Part shown: positions 20,155-31,220 of the stretch, piece after piece | How the letters are laid out: every line of letters begins with the position of its first letter | How positions within the stretch are numbered: position 1 is the stretch's first letter | NCBI GenBank assembly: GCA_018136815.1 | Contig: CM030935.1 | Coordinates: 2,601,092-2,665,091, forward strand | Reading direction: 5' to 3' | DNA: 64,000 nt | DNA from: Isochrysis galbana | Lineage: Eukaryota; Haptophyta; Isochrysidales; Isochrysidaceae | Translations under genes and position numbers: made by a program | The notes under the pieces: generated by a model | What the model saw: only the letters and a program-made list of their open reading frames with translations | Databases searched by the model: none | What the model was told of the DNA's origin: nothing

Positions 20155-21033
20155 TAAATAAATAAAATAATTAATGTTATATCCTAGCCAACCCCACTAG
20201 CTAATTGGACACAACTTTTCCGTCCCGGAATCCCGCCATGCCTGACGAGCCAGATGTCCGAGTGCTACCGGGGGGAGGGGGCATTGCTTCCTCCCCTCGA
20301 TATTTGTCCTCCCCCAGTGCACGCACCGACCCCGCGCACCCCAGCACGTCCTCTCCTCGAGTCCACGCTAGGGGAAAACCCCTTTCGGGTAAAAGCAACG
20401 CGGGGGGGGGGGGGGGGCACTCGTGAATAGGGGCCCAGGAGCGCTAATCTCTCCTCGCCGAAGCGAGTGGCCGCGGCGAGCCGCGGCCCTTCCCTCCTGG
20501 CTCTGGCGCCCCCGTCTTCTCTTACCCAAACGGGGCGAGAAGACACGTTCTTGCCGGAGGGGAGAGCTGCCGCTTCCCCCTCCCCTCCCTCTTCCCTCTT
20601 CCTCCTCTCTTCCCTGTGGCTCTGACCCATGGCGCGCGCCTGCGGCCCCTCTTCAGGTCCCCAGGATGCCGGCAGGGGCCTGGGAGCGCAGCTCAGGGGG
20701 CAGGTGAGGCTGGGGCATGGCCCTGGCCCCTCCTGCCTCTCCCTCGCCGGCTCTCGAGCCCCTGCCAGTCGACTGGAGCTGGCTGGGGGGTCCTGATCAG
20801 GGGGGCCCAGGGGGAGGAGGGGCTGGTCAGAGGGATGGGCAGGCCACGACGGGCCAGGGCGGGCGAGTCAGGCGGGCCTGTGGGGAGAGGAATGGGTCAG
20901 CAGGGCTGTGTGCTCCTGGCAGGCCATCAGGCGTGCCAGGAGAGTGGGTGGTTCCTCCCCCATGGCAGGGGAGGAGTGGAGAGAGAGGGGGGCTCGTGCC
21001 CCCCCATGGGCGAACTAAGTATAAACTTATTTG
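20155..21033 (-). mobile_element. 879-bp retroelement C2 nested in a LINE fragment
   Basis: Bounded by 14-base duplications AGAACGCATCCTAA at 20141-20154 and 21034-21047. On the minus strand it starts with the hairpin region 21013-21032, ATG 21007 and the MGGT-type frame, and ends AACATTAATTATTTTATTTA. Its left and right flanks are consecutive parts of one LINE reading (VIERIL / NRFTTL), so the insertion is clean. Confidence 0.85.
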
Positions 21034-21215
21034 AGAACGCATCCTAAATAGGTTCACGACCCTTACTCCCCTTACTAGGGGACGCGCGCCATCGAGCTCA
21101 CACTCAGCACTCAGCGGCACGCACAAACACAACGTCCATGGGCAGAAAACCGAAAATCAAGAGCGCGCAGGAACTCAGCGCTCCCGTTTTCGCTTCTAAT
21201 GAGCGATGACCTTGC
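21034..21215 (+). mobile_element. LINE C-terminal fragment, right part
   Basis: Continues the fragment interrupted by C2. MGRKPKIKSAQELSAPVF at about 21138 corresponds to MGRQPKKRIGVGDLRPVF in the LINE at 59434-61729 and ends at a stop, so this is the true C terminus of the polyprotein. Confidence 0.65.
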
Positions 21216-21384
21216 CATGGTGGGGCGAGCGCTAGGCATAGAAGCCAGACTGATCACTAATCACCAAAAACCTCACTCAGGCAGCTGCAACCGAAGCCGG
21301 CCAGTGAACTAACTGGCCGGCATCACCTTAGAACGCCCACCTTGACACGACCTAAGGCAAGCGCGACCCGACAAAAAGACCCAT

Positions 21385-21634
21385 GCGAAGACGGACGCAC
21401 TGAAAACCGGTAGCCCGGTGGCGCAGGAGGGAGAAGGCGACTAGACCGCCGGGGACCGGGATACACACGCCGCCTGCCACCGAGAAGCCGAGAAGCCTCG
21501 TTCACCGAGCCCCTACGTAGTGCACGAGGGGAGTAGCCGCGAGGCGGGTGAAGGGAGTGGGAAGGGATGCGGGCGTGGCTGCGAGAAGGTTTGTGCACAG
21601 CCGCGCGTGTGGTGAGGAATTTAAGAAGTTTTTT
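21385..21634 (+). mobile_element. SINE F2
   Basis: Head TAGCCCGGTGGCGCAGGAGG with the A-box-like TGGCGCAGGAGG, body shared with F1 (GAGCCCCTACGTAGTGCACG versus the F1 equivalent), end GGAATTTAAGAAG followed by six T. No duplication identified. Confidence 0.65.
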
Positions 21635-21971
21635 AATACTACTAGTAGTAAGTAATATATAAGCACACGTCAGCGGCGGGAGGGCCGAATGCGCACACTT
21701 GAGAGAATGCACGGCACTCACAAGCAGCCCCCCTTCTTGACACATGACACCCAACATCCTAGCGTTGTCACACCTCCCTTCGCGTAAACCCTGTGCTGCC
21801 CCTCGCGCGCGTCGCTCTCCTCTACCCCCCCCCCCCCCCCACTTCTCGCTCCCCGCCTTCCTCGAGCGTTCCGCCTTTCAGGGTATCTCCCGACCGATCA
21901 ACTCTATCCTTTGTTTTTTCGCCATGAGCTAAGGGGCGCTTCGACACGCTCGCGTGTACTGCGGCGACGTT

Positions 21972-23719
21972 CTACATGCCCCGAAGCGGCGGGGGCTCGC
22001 AGACAAAGACTTCGACGTCTGGGTCGTCCGGCTCAGGATCCTCTTCCTCCACCTCAACTTCCTCGCCCTCATTCCTCCGCTGCTGGAGCTTCAACGCCAT
22101 GTTGTAGTCCTTCTCCTTGTGAAAACGAAGCCACTCCAACGCCTCGCCAACGTCGTCCTTGACGGCGATCTCATTGGCGGCCTCAACAGCATCCTTGGCA
22201 CGGATAAGGTGATCGTTGCGCAGCTTCGCGACGAGTCCAGTCCTCTTTTCATAGTCCTCAATTCGAGCAGGGTCTGTGATCTTGCCCTCTGCAATGAGCT
22301 CGCCTTCGTCCCGTAGCCTGACAACAATGTGAGAGGAAGGTGTGAGGTGGAACGTTTACAGATGAATGACAAGAGGATGTGATGCACCGACGCTCTCGAA
22401 GAGCTAGGCCCGGACGGATGGGGTGGCCGGATAGTGGAAAATAACGGTCTGCTCTCGGCTACGTTGAGATGCGCGTTGTTGAGGGTGAAAGCAGGCATGC
22501 AGGCTAGGAGAGGGTCCTATTGCAGGACATTGACTGTAGCGCACGAGCAGGCCCGTGCTCTCACATGTTGTTCTCATCAAGATAGCCCAACTTTTTCCAG
22601 GCCTTCGTCTGCTCGCGCCCATACCTAGATAGGACAAGGACACAATTCGTTCGTGTTGGAAGCAAACCGGATACGATGTTCCAAGAGGTTTTGGACAAAA
22701 GTATTTGGAGCTTGTCGACTCGACAGGTTGGCATGAAGATCGTTCATGGCTCGCAACTTACGGCATGTAGCTAAGATCGACGGGCTCATAGCACTTGTTC
22801 TCCGCATCCCAGTCCTTCTTCCAGATAGAGAGCTGCATCAACATCTTGTCCGAGAATACCTACAAGTCCAGCCGTCAAAATGGGATGCAATGAGGTGGAG
22901 AAGGTAGAGGTCTCCAACGTCGATAAGTCGAAGATGGACTCTTGCTTGGCAGCTGTCAGGTCTCCTCGTCAAGGGCGATATGCCAAAATATCCACACTCT
23001 CTGTTGTCGTCACCTGCTCTTTCCGCGGCACCCATGTGAATTCTGGGTCATCCGGCGGCGCTTTTTCTGAGTAATAGGCGTCCCCATTGAAGACCTCGCC
23101 AAGAGTCTCCTCGTCTGAGCGGATCTTATTGGAGGCGAGGAGCTCAAAGGATCCTAGCGGCATCTCATCTGGATAATGGTAGGCCACGATCTCTTTCTGC
23201 GAACGGAGTAGGGACCAAACGAGTGTTCAAGCAGCAGCTCATGGCAGTGCACGCACAGGTGGGTGGGTAGGTAGCACTTACGCAGAGTCGGATGGTGTAG
23301 TTCTCCTCTGCGGCGAAGTTGAGCGACTTGACCTCCTGCGACATCAGCGTGATGTATGCCTGCTCTTCGTCGTGTCTATACAGGTCGGTCGTCTCGACCT
23401 CGATCTCCTCCGGCTTGGGCAGCTCCTGCAGCCGGTGTGGGCGGCTCTCTCTCTCTCTCCATCTCCTGCCGACGCGCCTGCCTCACTACTGCTTGCCCGC
23501 CTCCCGCCTTCCCGCCCCCCGCCCCCCCTCCCCCCTTCCCCGAGTGGTTCCAGCCCGCGTGCGAGTCGTGTGCCGCCTCACGGGTGTGCAGCGGGCGCGT
23601 GCCCAATATCCTAACCCCCCCTTTCATCCCCCTACCCACCGCCCCCCATACCCGCACCCACCCCCATCCCCGGTTGCCCACCCCCCATCCTCCCTTCCCA
23701 CTCAGCTCGCCTCGGACAT
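21972..23719 (-). CDS. seven-exon gene of unknown function, 279 aa
   Basis: Minus-strand exons: 23711-23719, 23282-23425, 23014-23196, 22762-22859, 22565-22624, 21972-22317, plus phase-consistent junctions throughout (six junctions give an uninterrupted frame to TAG 21972-21974; if the first tiny exon is wrong the count is five). Donors include GTAAGT twice, GTGACG and GTGAGA; the first would be a rare GC donor (GAG/GCGAGC). Acceptors are CTGCAG, GCAG, TAG and TCAG. The product starts MSEELPKPEEIEVETTDLYR and contains KEIVAYHYPDEMPLGSFELL, PEFTWVPRKEQ and YGREQTKAWKKLGYLDENN; the tail is acidic. It is soluble, with no signal peptide. I do not recognise the family. Confidence 0.65.
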
Positions 23720-24039
23720 CCCGCCGGCCGCGCGCGCCGTGGTGGGCTGGTTTTCGACCCCTGCAACAACTCACATTGTTTACGAAGTATCGACTCATCT
23801 TCTCACCATGTTACATTGTACTACAAATAGACTTATCTTCATCTTATGTCTTGTATGACCAGCGGGCTTGCGGGCTTTACCCCCTCCACAAGACAAGATT
23901 TTCTTGCGTAAAATTTGCGGCCCTTTTCTCGTCGTACCAAGAAAATCAGATTAAAACCCTTTGCCAGCACATGTCGTGTTCTTCGCGTTGGTTTATTGAT
24001 GTTTTCGCTGTTTTGTTGGGCGCCCTTGTGCCTTGTGGC

Positions 24040-24230
24040 CCTAGATGGGAAATACGGTGCAAGGGCCTGCAAAAACAGCCAAATACATATGTATTTGGCC
24101 TCCGGCCAAATACATTTCAAATACATTCGAGGCCTACAACCCAGACCCAGGCCACGCTTCAAATACAGCCAAATACATATATGTATTTGGTCTCTGGCCA
24201 AATACGGTAAATACGTATTTCCCATCTAGG
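24040..24230. mobile_element. 191-bp hAT-type MITE
   Basis: Seventeen-base perfect terminal inverted repeats CCTAGATGGGAAATACG (24040-24056) and its complement (24214-24230), flanked by 8-bp duplications CTTGTGGC (24032-24039 and 24231-24238). The 8-bp duplication points to the hAT superfamily. The interior is a set of palindromes on CCAAATACATATGTATTTGG. No coding capacity. Confidence 0.8.
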
Positions 24231-24278
24231 CTTGTGGCTTGTGGTGGCCCATCGGTGCCGGAGACATCTTTCTCCTTC

Positions 24279-24560
24279 AAAAAAAAACATCTGAAGATTC
24301 TGGGCTACACACCTACTAGTTTCAGGTCCTCCCGTCACTCACTAACACCGCCCTTATCCTCCCTCCCTCCATCTCCTTCTCTTTCTCTTTCCTCTTTCCC
24401 TGCCCCCTTCTTTCCTTTTTCTTCGGTTTCCGGGGTCCGGCCTTGGTACACTACCTAGGGCCTGGTTCTGGTTCGGAGCGTGGGGTTCGGGCAGGTCTTT
24501 TGCGTTGCTGTTTTGTCTCGTGTGCCTGTCTGGGTACGTGTAACATCTTTTTCTCCTTCT
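24279..24560 (-). mobile_element. LINE 3' end fragment
   Basis: On the minus strand it ends GCCCAGAATCTTCAGATG followed by nine T (24279-24287). The upstream part matches the 3' untranslated region at 32708-32950 (shared GTTCGGGCAGG and TTTCCGGGGTCC blocks on the plus strand). Confidence 0.7.
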
Positions 24561-25489
24561 ACTACCCGCCGCCGGCGCAATGCCCCTCGCCGACCACACC
24601 AATCACCAATCTCCCAGAGCCAGTGAGGGGCAAGCCTGGGCACGCGCGCAAGGAGGACCAAGATAGAAATGTTGGTTGCCAAGGCCGAGGAGCGAGGAGG
24701 CTCGCACTGCGGTCGCCAAGGCCAAGGCGAAGGAGCGGCTCGTGGCCGCGAATGCGACGGCGACGGTGGAAAAGAGCTAGTGAACGGCGACGGAGCATCG
24801 AGGGGGCGCCTACGACCGGAGATGAGAAGATAGAATAGAAAAGGAGCTCAGCCCAGTTTACTTACTATAGAGCTCGTGTCGCATTCGCGAGCCTCTGCAG
24901 GCTATTCCGCTATTTTCCGCTCTACCGTTATAACCGCGATGGTAAATCATCAATCTTCGTTCTTATGTCTATCTCTACGTCTACGACGGCTCCACGCTTC
25001 TATCAATCACTACACTTCACTCAATATTGGTCTACCATTATATCCACGTGGCCAAGCAGCTTCTACAGGCGTCTTTCTACTCGGAATATGAATATGCTCT
25101 AGCTCTGGACTGATCACCCAGGCATGGAGATCAAGGGAGTAGTAAGCACGTGTCGATGATGACCAAGGAAGTAGCGAGCATCTTGCTTGCTAAAGTACAC
25201 CCTCAAGAACCTCAAGCATCTAGACTTTGTAAGTCTAACACCTCTGTAAGCTTCTAGACTTTTTAAGTCTACCAGCTACTCCATGGCTAAGCTACGAAAA
25301 GCTATAGGTAAAGTGCACGCCGCTGTGCTCGCGTTGAGACGCTATTCGCCGATGAATCTGGTAGGATCTTCACTAAGCATGGATGAATCCCTTTTGCGCC
25401 TTTTCTGTGTGCAATCCTTCTCTAGGACGACGAGTTCTCTTCTGGCCAATTGGTTCCTTCTTTGCTCTCTCTGTTGACCCACCGAGATC
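24561..25489. other. spacer without recognised gene
   Basis: A short Ala/Lys/Glu-rich frame (about 24700-24780, EARTAVAKAKAKERLVAANA) may be a coding remnant. Repeated TCTAGACTTT-AAGTCTA motifs lie near 25220-25270. Nothing else is recognised. Confidence 0.3.
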
Positions 25490-25595
25490 AGAAAGAAATC
25501 CAGACCCACGAGCAAAGAAAGCTTCGACTCCCTCAAACACGAAGAACGGATGACCAAAGAATTCTTTCGGAAGTTCAGCCCACGCACGTCCAACG
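25490..25595 (+). mobile_element. LINE fragment (end of endonuclease/linker region)
   Basis: Encodes SKESFDSLKHEERMTKEFFRK, nearly identical to the stretch at about 59270-59330 of the large LINE. It abuts the Harbinger-like gene and replaces its C-terminal part. Confidence 0.65.
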
Positions 25596-26175
25596 CAAAG
25601 TTGAGAAGATAACGCCGCATCGACGAAACACCTACAGATGCCACATCGGCCGCCGTCTCCACAGGGCAGCCATGCCCCATGTAGTAGAGGCACGCTGCCA
25701 CCTGAAAGGAGGTGGAGGGGTGATCCAAGTGCGCCAAGGCACGCCGCATGCGTCCACCCGCCACCGCACCGGCCACGGGCAGCTTCCGCATGCAGCCCGA
25801 CTGCTCCACATGGCAGACGAGTTCGTTGAACAGCTCGCGACGCATCCGCATGTGGTGGTAAAAGGTGAGGTCATCGCCCTCGGTGAAGTAGGCAAACAGC
25901 GAGCTGTTGCGCCACTTACCGCGGACTCTGTGCACCCTACGCACCTCCTGCCCCTCACGCGAGTGCGCGACCGCCAGGCACAGCGCCACGATGAGCCGCT
26001 TGCGCCGCGCTTGCTGCGCCCGCATCTGCGTCTCAACCTGGGCGACGAGAGTGGGCCAGAGGCGCGCGTGGCCATGAATGACCTCGGCTGCGCCGGTCAC
26101 GCCGGCCAGCGCGGCCCGGTTCGCTTGGTTCACTCGCGCGCCAGCCCGTGGCGAGCGGGGGCTCCTGGGCGCCAT
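25596..26175 (-). pseudogene. PIF/Harbinger transposase, N-terminal part only
   Basis: From ATG 26175 the frame gives about 190 genuine residues before running into antisense LINE sequence. GDDLTFYHHMRMRRELFNEL and TSFQVAACLYYMGHGCPVET, followed by ASVGVSSMRRYLLNFALDV, match the helix-turn-helix region that precedes the DDE domain in HARBI1-like nucleases. The catalytic DDE domain is missing, cut at about 25595 by the LINE fragment. The remaining frame is open, so loss was by insertion or deletion and not by many point changes. Confidence 0.65.
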
Positions 26176-26564
26176 CGCGACGATGGCAGCCGGCGCCGAG
26201 TGATCCAGAGCGTTCAGTTTTGTTTTGACAAAGCAAAAAATTAGATAAATTTTTGCGGCCGTTTTCCCCATAACGCGCGCGACTGTCGGCAAGGGGGGTA
26301 AGCAGTGTAAAGTAGAGAGCGCTTGGGGAACCCGAGAGGAAGAGCAGAGGCCGCCGGAGGCGCGCCGCGTCGCCGCCGCTGCTCCCGCCTCTCCCCCTCC
26401 CTCCCCGAGCCCCCCCGCCCCCCCCCCCCCCTCCTCCCCCCCCCCTCGCCCCCCTGTCCGGGCGCGCTGCCCCCCCCCGCCCCCCCGCCCCCCCCCCGCC
26501 TCCCCTTTCCCCCCACCAAGCCTCCTCCGCGACTCCCCCCCTCACCGTCACTCGCGCAGCCGCC

Positions 26565-27260
26565 ATGGTGCAGCGCGTCTACCTGGGCAACCTCGACCCG
26601 CGCATCTCGAAGGAACAGATCCAGGACGAGTCGGCACGATTCGGCAAGCTCACCGACGTCTGGGTCGCGCGTAACCCCCCTGGATTCGCATTCGTCACCT
26701 TTGAAGATGAACGAGACGCTAGGGACATGATGGAGGCACTCTCCGGAGGGGACGGCCCACTTGGCAGGGTCAGGATCGAGCTGGCCAAGAACCAAGGCGG
26801 TCGTCAAGCGGGGCCGCAAGGCACCGGACGTGGTGGCTACGGCGGAGGCGGATACGGCGGAGGCGGATACGGTGGAGGCGGATACGGTGGAGGCGGATAC
26901 GGGGGCCCACCGCCGCGACGCAACGACGACCGCGCCCGCGGATATGACGACCGCCCGCGCGGATATGACGACCGCCCGCGCGGATACGACGACCGCGCAC
27001 GCGGTTATGATGACCGCGGCCGCGGGGCCGATGACCGCCCACGCGGGTATGATGACCGCCCACGCGGGTATGACGACCGTGTTGACCGTGGACGCGGATT
27101 TGATGACCGCGGACGAAATGATCGCGGACGCGCACACTCGCGTTCGCGCTCTCGCGATCGCCGCCGACGATCGCCGTCGCGTTCTCCGTCGGACGACCGG
27201 AGGCGGCCGAAGCCCACCAAGAAGTATTCGGACGAGGCGCCTGAAGATAAAGATCGGTAG
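26565..27260 (+). CDS. SR-type splicing factor with one RRM
   Basis: A 231-residue protein. An RRM fills residues 1-78, with RNP2 RVYLGNL and RNP1 GFAFVTF. A GGYGGGGYGG linker follows, then about ten copies of a YDDRPRG/YDDRARG repeat, and an RS domain SRSRSRDRRRRSPSRSPSDD. This is the layout of SR proteins, nuclear factors that bind exonic enhancers and recruit the spliceosome. The frame closes at TAG 27258-27260, which overlaps a strong donor sequence (GATCG/GTAGGT). An acceptor before 27583 and an RS-like frame to TAA 27670-27672 suggest an alternative 3' exon. The leader is a long C-rich tract (26400-26560). Confidence 0.8.
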   Translation: MVQRVYLGNLDPRISKEQIQDESARFGKLTDVWVARNPPGFAFVTFEDERDARDMMEALSGGDGPLGRVRIELAKNQGGRQAGPQGTGRGGYGGGGYGGGGYGGGGYGGGGYGGPPPRRNDDRARGYDDRPRGYDDRPRGYDDRARGYDDRGRGADDRPRGYDDRPRGYDDRVDRGRGFDDRGRNDRGRAHSRSRSRDRRRRSPSRSPSDDRRRPKPTKKYSDEAPEDKDR

Positions 27261-27582
27261 GTCTCAACTTGCCCTCACAAAACTCCGCCACTGTAGCATT
27301 TCTGCTTCACGCCTCCCGCTGCAACCATCCCAGTCTTTGCGGAAGGTGGTCGATACGCCGACCCCGTCTTCTGAGCCTGCTTGCTCCCTTTTTGCGGCAT
27401 CGCGTGTGCGCAGGGGGGAGGACAGGAAGAGGGGAGGTGAGGGTTCTACCCCGCCACTTTCCTCATCCTACGGTGCACTTGTCGTGGTGCCATTAGCAAC
27501 CACACATCTGTGCCCGGTGTCCCAAGTCGTGTTAAGCCTCGTCGTATTCACATCTTCGCGTCTTTGCTGCAACCTTTCAGAT

Positions 27583-27672
27583 TTTGATGAGGAGAAAGAC
27601 CACAACCGGGATCGCGAGGATGATCAACAAGAGAGGAAGTACTCGAACAAGGAATGCGCGGACCGCGCTTAA
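27583..27672 (+). CDS. possible alternative last exon of the SR protein
   Basis: After TTTCAG at about 27575-27580 a frame reads FDEEKDHNRDREDDQQERKY and stops at 27672. The composition resembles an RS-protein tail. Joining from the GTAGGT donor at 27257 does not keep this frame (it yields a stop after two codons), so either another donor is used or this is a 3' untranslated exon. Confidence 0.25.
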   Translation, partial: FDEEKDHNRDREDDQQERKYSNKECADRA

Positions 27673-28654
27673 GCGCCGAAGTAGCTGCAGTTGCCCAAAT
27701 TGAGTTAAGTTCGGGTGTTTCTTATGCTTGTCACCTGATCACAAGCTTCTGGACTGGTCAGAGCCACACCTGCATGTCTTGCTGTGGCTTTCGCTTCAAG
27801 TGCGCACCATGCGTCCTCGGCACTGGTTGCCACCTTCTCGCCTAGAGATATGCGTCATGCCCGCTCGCTCGCTCGCTCGCTCGATTGGCGGCGCACTCCT
27901 CGATATGCGTCCTAACTGGTATGTCCCCACTTTTAGTAATGGAAACCCTGGGCCTCACATGTAAATCTATTCTTGCCAACCCCCTGGGTGCCCCTGAGCT
28001 CCCCAGGGAAGCACTGGTCTTGCGTGCTCCCCACGTTCTGTTCTCTTGCTCTCTATCCAGGGCGACAGATCCTCCATCGGACTCGCTTTCGTGTCTGTTA
28101 CGGATCTCGTGGCCTTGGCCGCGATTTGAGGCGCCACGCATGTTGCGAACCCTTGAACTCGCACATCGGTGGGCTCGCATTGTTTGATCAGTAAACATCG
28201 CGAGGTGATGCTGCGGTGCCCGTGCCGCTTTCTGGTCTTTTGACCTTGCAATTCGGCGCACTCTTGCATCAATATTCAGGGTTCTGAGACCGTCAATCGG
28301 ATTCGACGTGAGATTGCTCCTTCACAAGCCTTGGATATCGCGATGTGGCTGAAAGCGAATGTTGCGGTGTCCTTGCAAGCTGCTGTTTCCGTGTGCCCAT
28401 GGCTACGGTAGGTAGAGATGACGATGCAAGGCGATTCATCCATACGTGGTCAAGGCCGTTGTGTGTGTTATGTGAGGTTAGTACGCGTTGCGGTATTGAC
28501 AGCATCACCTGTCCACTCAACAGAGAGTGTACGGGAAGGACGGTGAGGGGACGAAAATGCGAACGACCTAATCCGACCTGCGCAAGAGTTATAGGAATAC
28601 ATGGTACTTCAGTAGTAACTAGAATTAGTATGGGTTAGTAGAGGTGGCGGTGTG
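27673..28654. other. spacer without recognised gene
   Basis: A (GCTC)n run at about 27860-27882 (GCTCGCTCGCTCGCTCGCTCG). No reading frame on either strand looks coding. Confidence 0.35.
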
Positions 28655-28730
28655 AAAAAGCAAATGGTTGATTATCGATTATCTCACCGCGCGCGCGACC
28701 TTGCACGTCGATCTGGTCTGCAGCCACACC
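28655..28730 (-). repeat. SINE F fragment (3' part)
   Basis: The plus strand reads ATCTCACCGCGCGCGCGACC followed by GCAGCCACACCCGC, as in the complement of F1 (ATCTCGCCGCGCGCGCGACC). Its T tail is degraded. Confidence 0.5.
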
Positions 28731-28732
28731 CG

Positions 28733-30092
28733 CTAAGTTTATACTTAGACGCGATGGAGCGCGCCGCCGCGACTCCCCTCTCCTTCGGGCCCCCCGCCGA
28801 GGGCGACCCCCCTGCCCACATGGACCTGTCGCTGGCAAAGCGGCCGCGTCCGCCCTCAGAGGCCGAACAGGTGCGCGCGACCCCGGTCGCGCCACACGGC
28901 CCGTGGCCTCGGCCACATCATGCACAGCAGCCATGCTAGCCCCCCCCATGGGGGACAGCAGAGTGCAAGACTCTGAGAGACAGCAAAAGGCAGGAGGGTC
29001 CTGCACTCCACAGGGCATGCCTTATGCTTATGGGCCAGAGGCCACTCCCACCCCGACGAGGGCCGCGCCGCCTCGGCGGCGCGGCCCGCGGCCGGGTGGC
29101 CCTTATGGGCACAACATCCTGACAATCTGTCTGACGCACAAATGGTTCATGCATCTCTGTCCACACAGGGAGAGGAAGCCAACACCCACACCTACACCAG
29201 GACCCTCAAGACAACCTGAGCCGCTACACCTCCATGCGCACGACAGCCCGCGACACGACTGACCCCTGCTCCCCACGGGCCTGTCCCTCAGGACCCAGAA
29301 TCAGAGAATGAAGATCAGCAAGCAGACTCTGACGCCACCTACGAAATGTCCTTCACACAACTGGATAAACAACAACGAATACCTAACAATACTAGGCGTC
29401 CCGCTAGGAGCGCTGGAGGCGCTAAAACCCTTCTGGACGAAACTAGCCGACAAAGTCGATGACAAAGTGGCCAGCCTAGCGCCAGCCACCAAATATATGA
29501 CGATATTTGGAAGAGCGACCGTAGTAAACTACATGATATACGGGACACCTAGATACTGGCTACAGACGCTAGCCGCCCCAAGATGGTTCCACACGCGGAT
29601 TCAAAGAGCCGCAGACGCTGTCCTCTGGACAAGCCCACACACCAACAAACAACACAAGTGGGTCAAATACCCACACTATGCCACATCCCACGACAAAAGT
29701 GCAACAAGATCAATGGGGATAGGGCTCCTTCACTGGCCGACCCATATCAAGGCATTACAATCCAAGTGGATACTAAACTATCTTAATGCGCGAAAAGCGC
29801 TGTGGAAACACGCGCTCGACGCATGGTTCTGCCGCACCGGGATAGGAAGGGGCGCCGTCCTTTCCACGATCCCGATAAAAACACTGACGGGCAGCCTGAT
29901 GGGCAACCCGGCACTCCCGACTTTTTGGAGAGAGGCCATCGCAAACTTCAGGGACCTAGACATACAACCCTCGTTCCTCACGCGCAAGGGCGCGCTCTCA
30001 CAGCCCTTGTGGCACAACCCGCACTTCCCTCCTCCGGCGATTCGTGCCTCGTGGGCACGAATGTGGGAGACCCTGCACGCCTGTAAACAGGT
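28733..30092 (+). mobile_element. internally deleted LINE copy
   Basis: Begins with hairpin CTAAGTTTATACTTAG (28733-28748), ATG 28754 and MERAAATPLSF. A 13-bp perfect GC palindrome lies at 29060-29087. From 29308 it encodes the segment after the reverse transcriptase: IYGTPRYWLQTLAAPRWFHT and GIGLLHWPTHIKALQSKWIL, to LWHNPHFPP. Endonuclease and catalytic reverse transcriptase are absent. It is cut at about 30092 by element D2. Confidence 0.75.
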
Positions 30093-30581
30093 GCGGGACT
30101 TACATATTTTTCGGTGGACGGAGCCCTCGCTCCGCCCACCCCCTTCTCCGCGCTCTCTCTCCCCTCTCCTGCAGCCGGCAGGCACGCGCGATGGCGCGCC
30201 TGCGACAGGCCTACAGCTGCCTCTGGCGACCCCTGGAGGCTCCTGGAGGCCAGCTCCGGGGGCAGAGGAGGCTGGGGCTGGGCCATGGTCTCCCCTGTCC
30301 CCTGCCTCTCCCTCGCTGGCGCTCCTGGGCCCCCACTCTGCACATGTCTGCCTGTCGCACAGGGGGGGAAGGGGGGGTTGGAGCGATGGGCTGGCCACGA
30401 CAGGCCAGGACGCGCGAGGCAGGCGAGCCTGCCACTGAGAGAGTGGGTTAGCAGGGCAGTGGGCTCCTGGCAAGCCATCAGGCGTGCCAGGAGCATGGGT
30501 GGTTCCTCCCCCATGGCAGGGGAGGAGTGGAGAGAGGGGGGGCTCGTGCCCCCCATGGGCGAAGTAAGTATAAACTTAGTT
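30093..30581 (-). mobile_element. D2, retroelement related to D1
   Basis: Minus-strand start with hairpin 30562-30581 (one mismatch), ATG 30556 and MGGTSPPSLHSSPAMGEEPP. It ends at TTTCGGTGGACGGAG / GTAAACAGG complement shared with D1 at about 13678-13720. No target duplication was found, so it is truncated or recombined with its neighbours. Confidence 0.65.
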
Positions 30582-30804
30582 GCTTGGTGTGTGGTGATGG
30601 TGGCATGCTGGTGTCCTGTCATGCGCGCTCTTCCGGGCGGGCCTCGCGAGTCGGCTCGCGGGTACCTGGACGGGCGCGACCCCAGATTGGGGCTGCGCGG
30701 GCGTCGATGCGTCGGCCATGTCCTGATCGGCCGGCGCGGCGGGGTGGGCGGGGTGGGAGGAGGGGAGTGTGGCGCGCTCCATGACCCTATCGTTTTAACG
30801 ATAG
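30582..30804 (-). mobile_element. LINE 5' end fragment (MERA type)
   Basis: Hairpin CTATCGTTTTAACGATAG (30787-30804), ATG 30783, MERATLPSSHPAHPA. The frame stops near 30576 where D2 begins. Confidence 0.7.
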
Positions 30805-31220
30805 TTTGTCCGAGCCCCAACAAAACGGTGGGCTGACCTCTGACGACGCACTCTCGCTGGAGCTCGAGCTCGGCGAGGGTCGGCCTGTCCCTGCTGGTCG
30901 GTCGCCATCGCTCCGCTCCCACTTCGGATTGCGCGGGGTAAGAGGCAGGGGGAGATCTTCCCCGCGTCCCGCGAAAAAAAAATTCTGGCTCCACGATTCA
31001 GCGAAGTTATTTTCAACCCAAACTCCTTAACCTCTGTAATTGCCCATCGGCTTCCACAATCCACCACAAATACAAGCTAGCCATCTTTAATACCCCAGCC
31101 CTGCTAACTTAAAGCTTCATGCCACCGAATCTGCCGAGTGCGCTGCACATAGCCAAGACGGTTCTTGCCCTGGCGAACGTGAAGAGCCACCCCAAGGAAG
31201 GATCGTATCCAATGTGGTAT

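Noticed and set aside
23376-23798. 140-residue minus frame over 23376-23798 as a single exon
   Set aside because: Only 23282-23425 is conserved-looking; the rest is a purine-rich strand of a long intron with a good CTGCAG acceptor.
26241-27291. Long minus-strand frames opposite the SR protein
   Set aside because: Antisense of an RRM plus repeat region; they show only Val/Ser or Arg/Gly periodicity from the YDDRPRG repeats.
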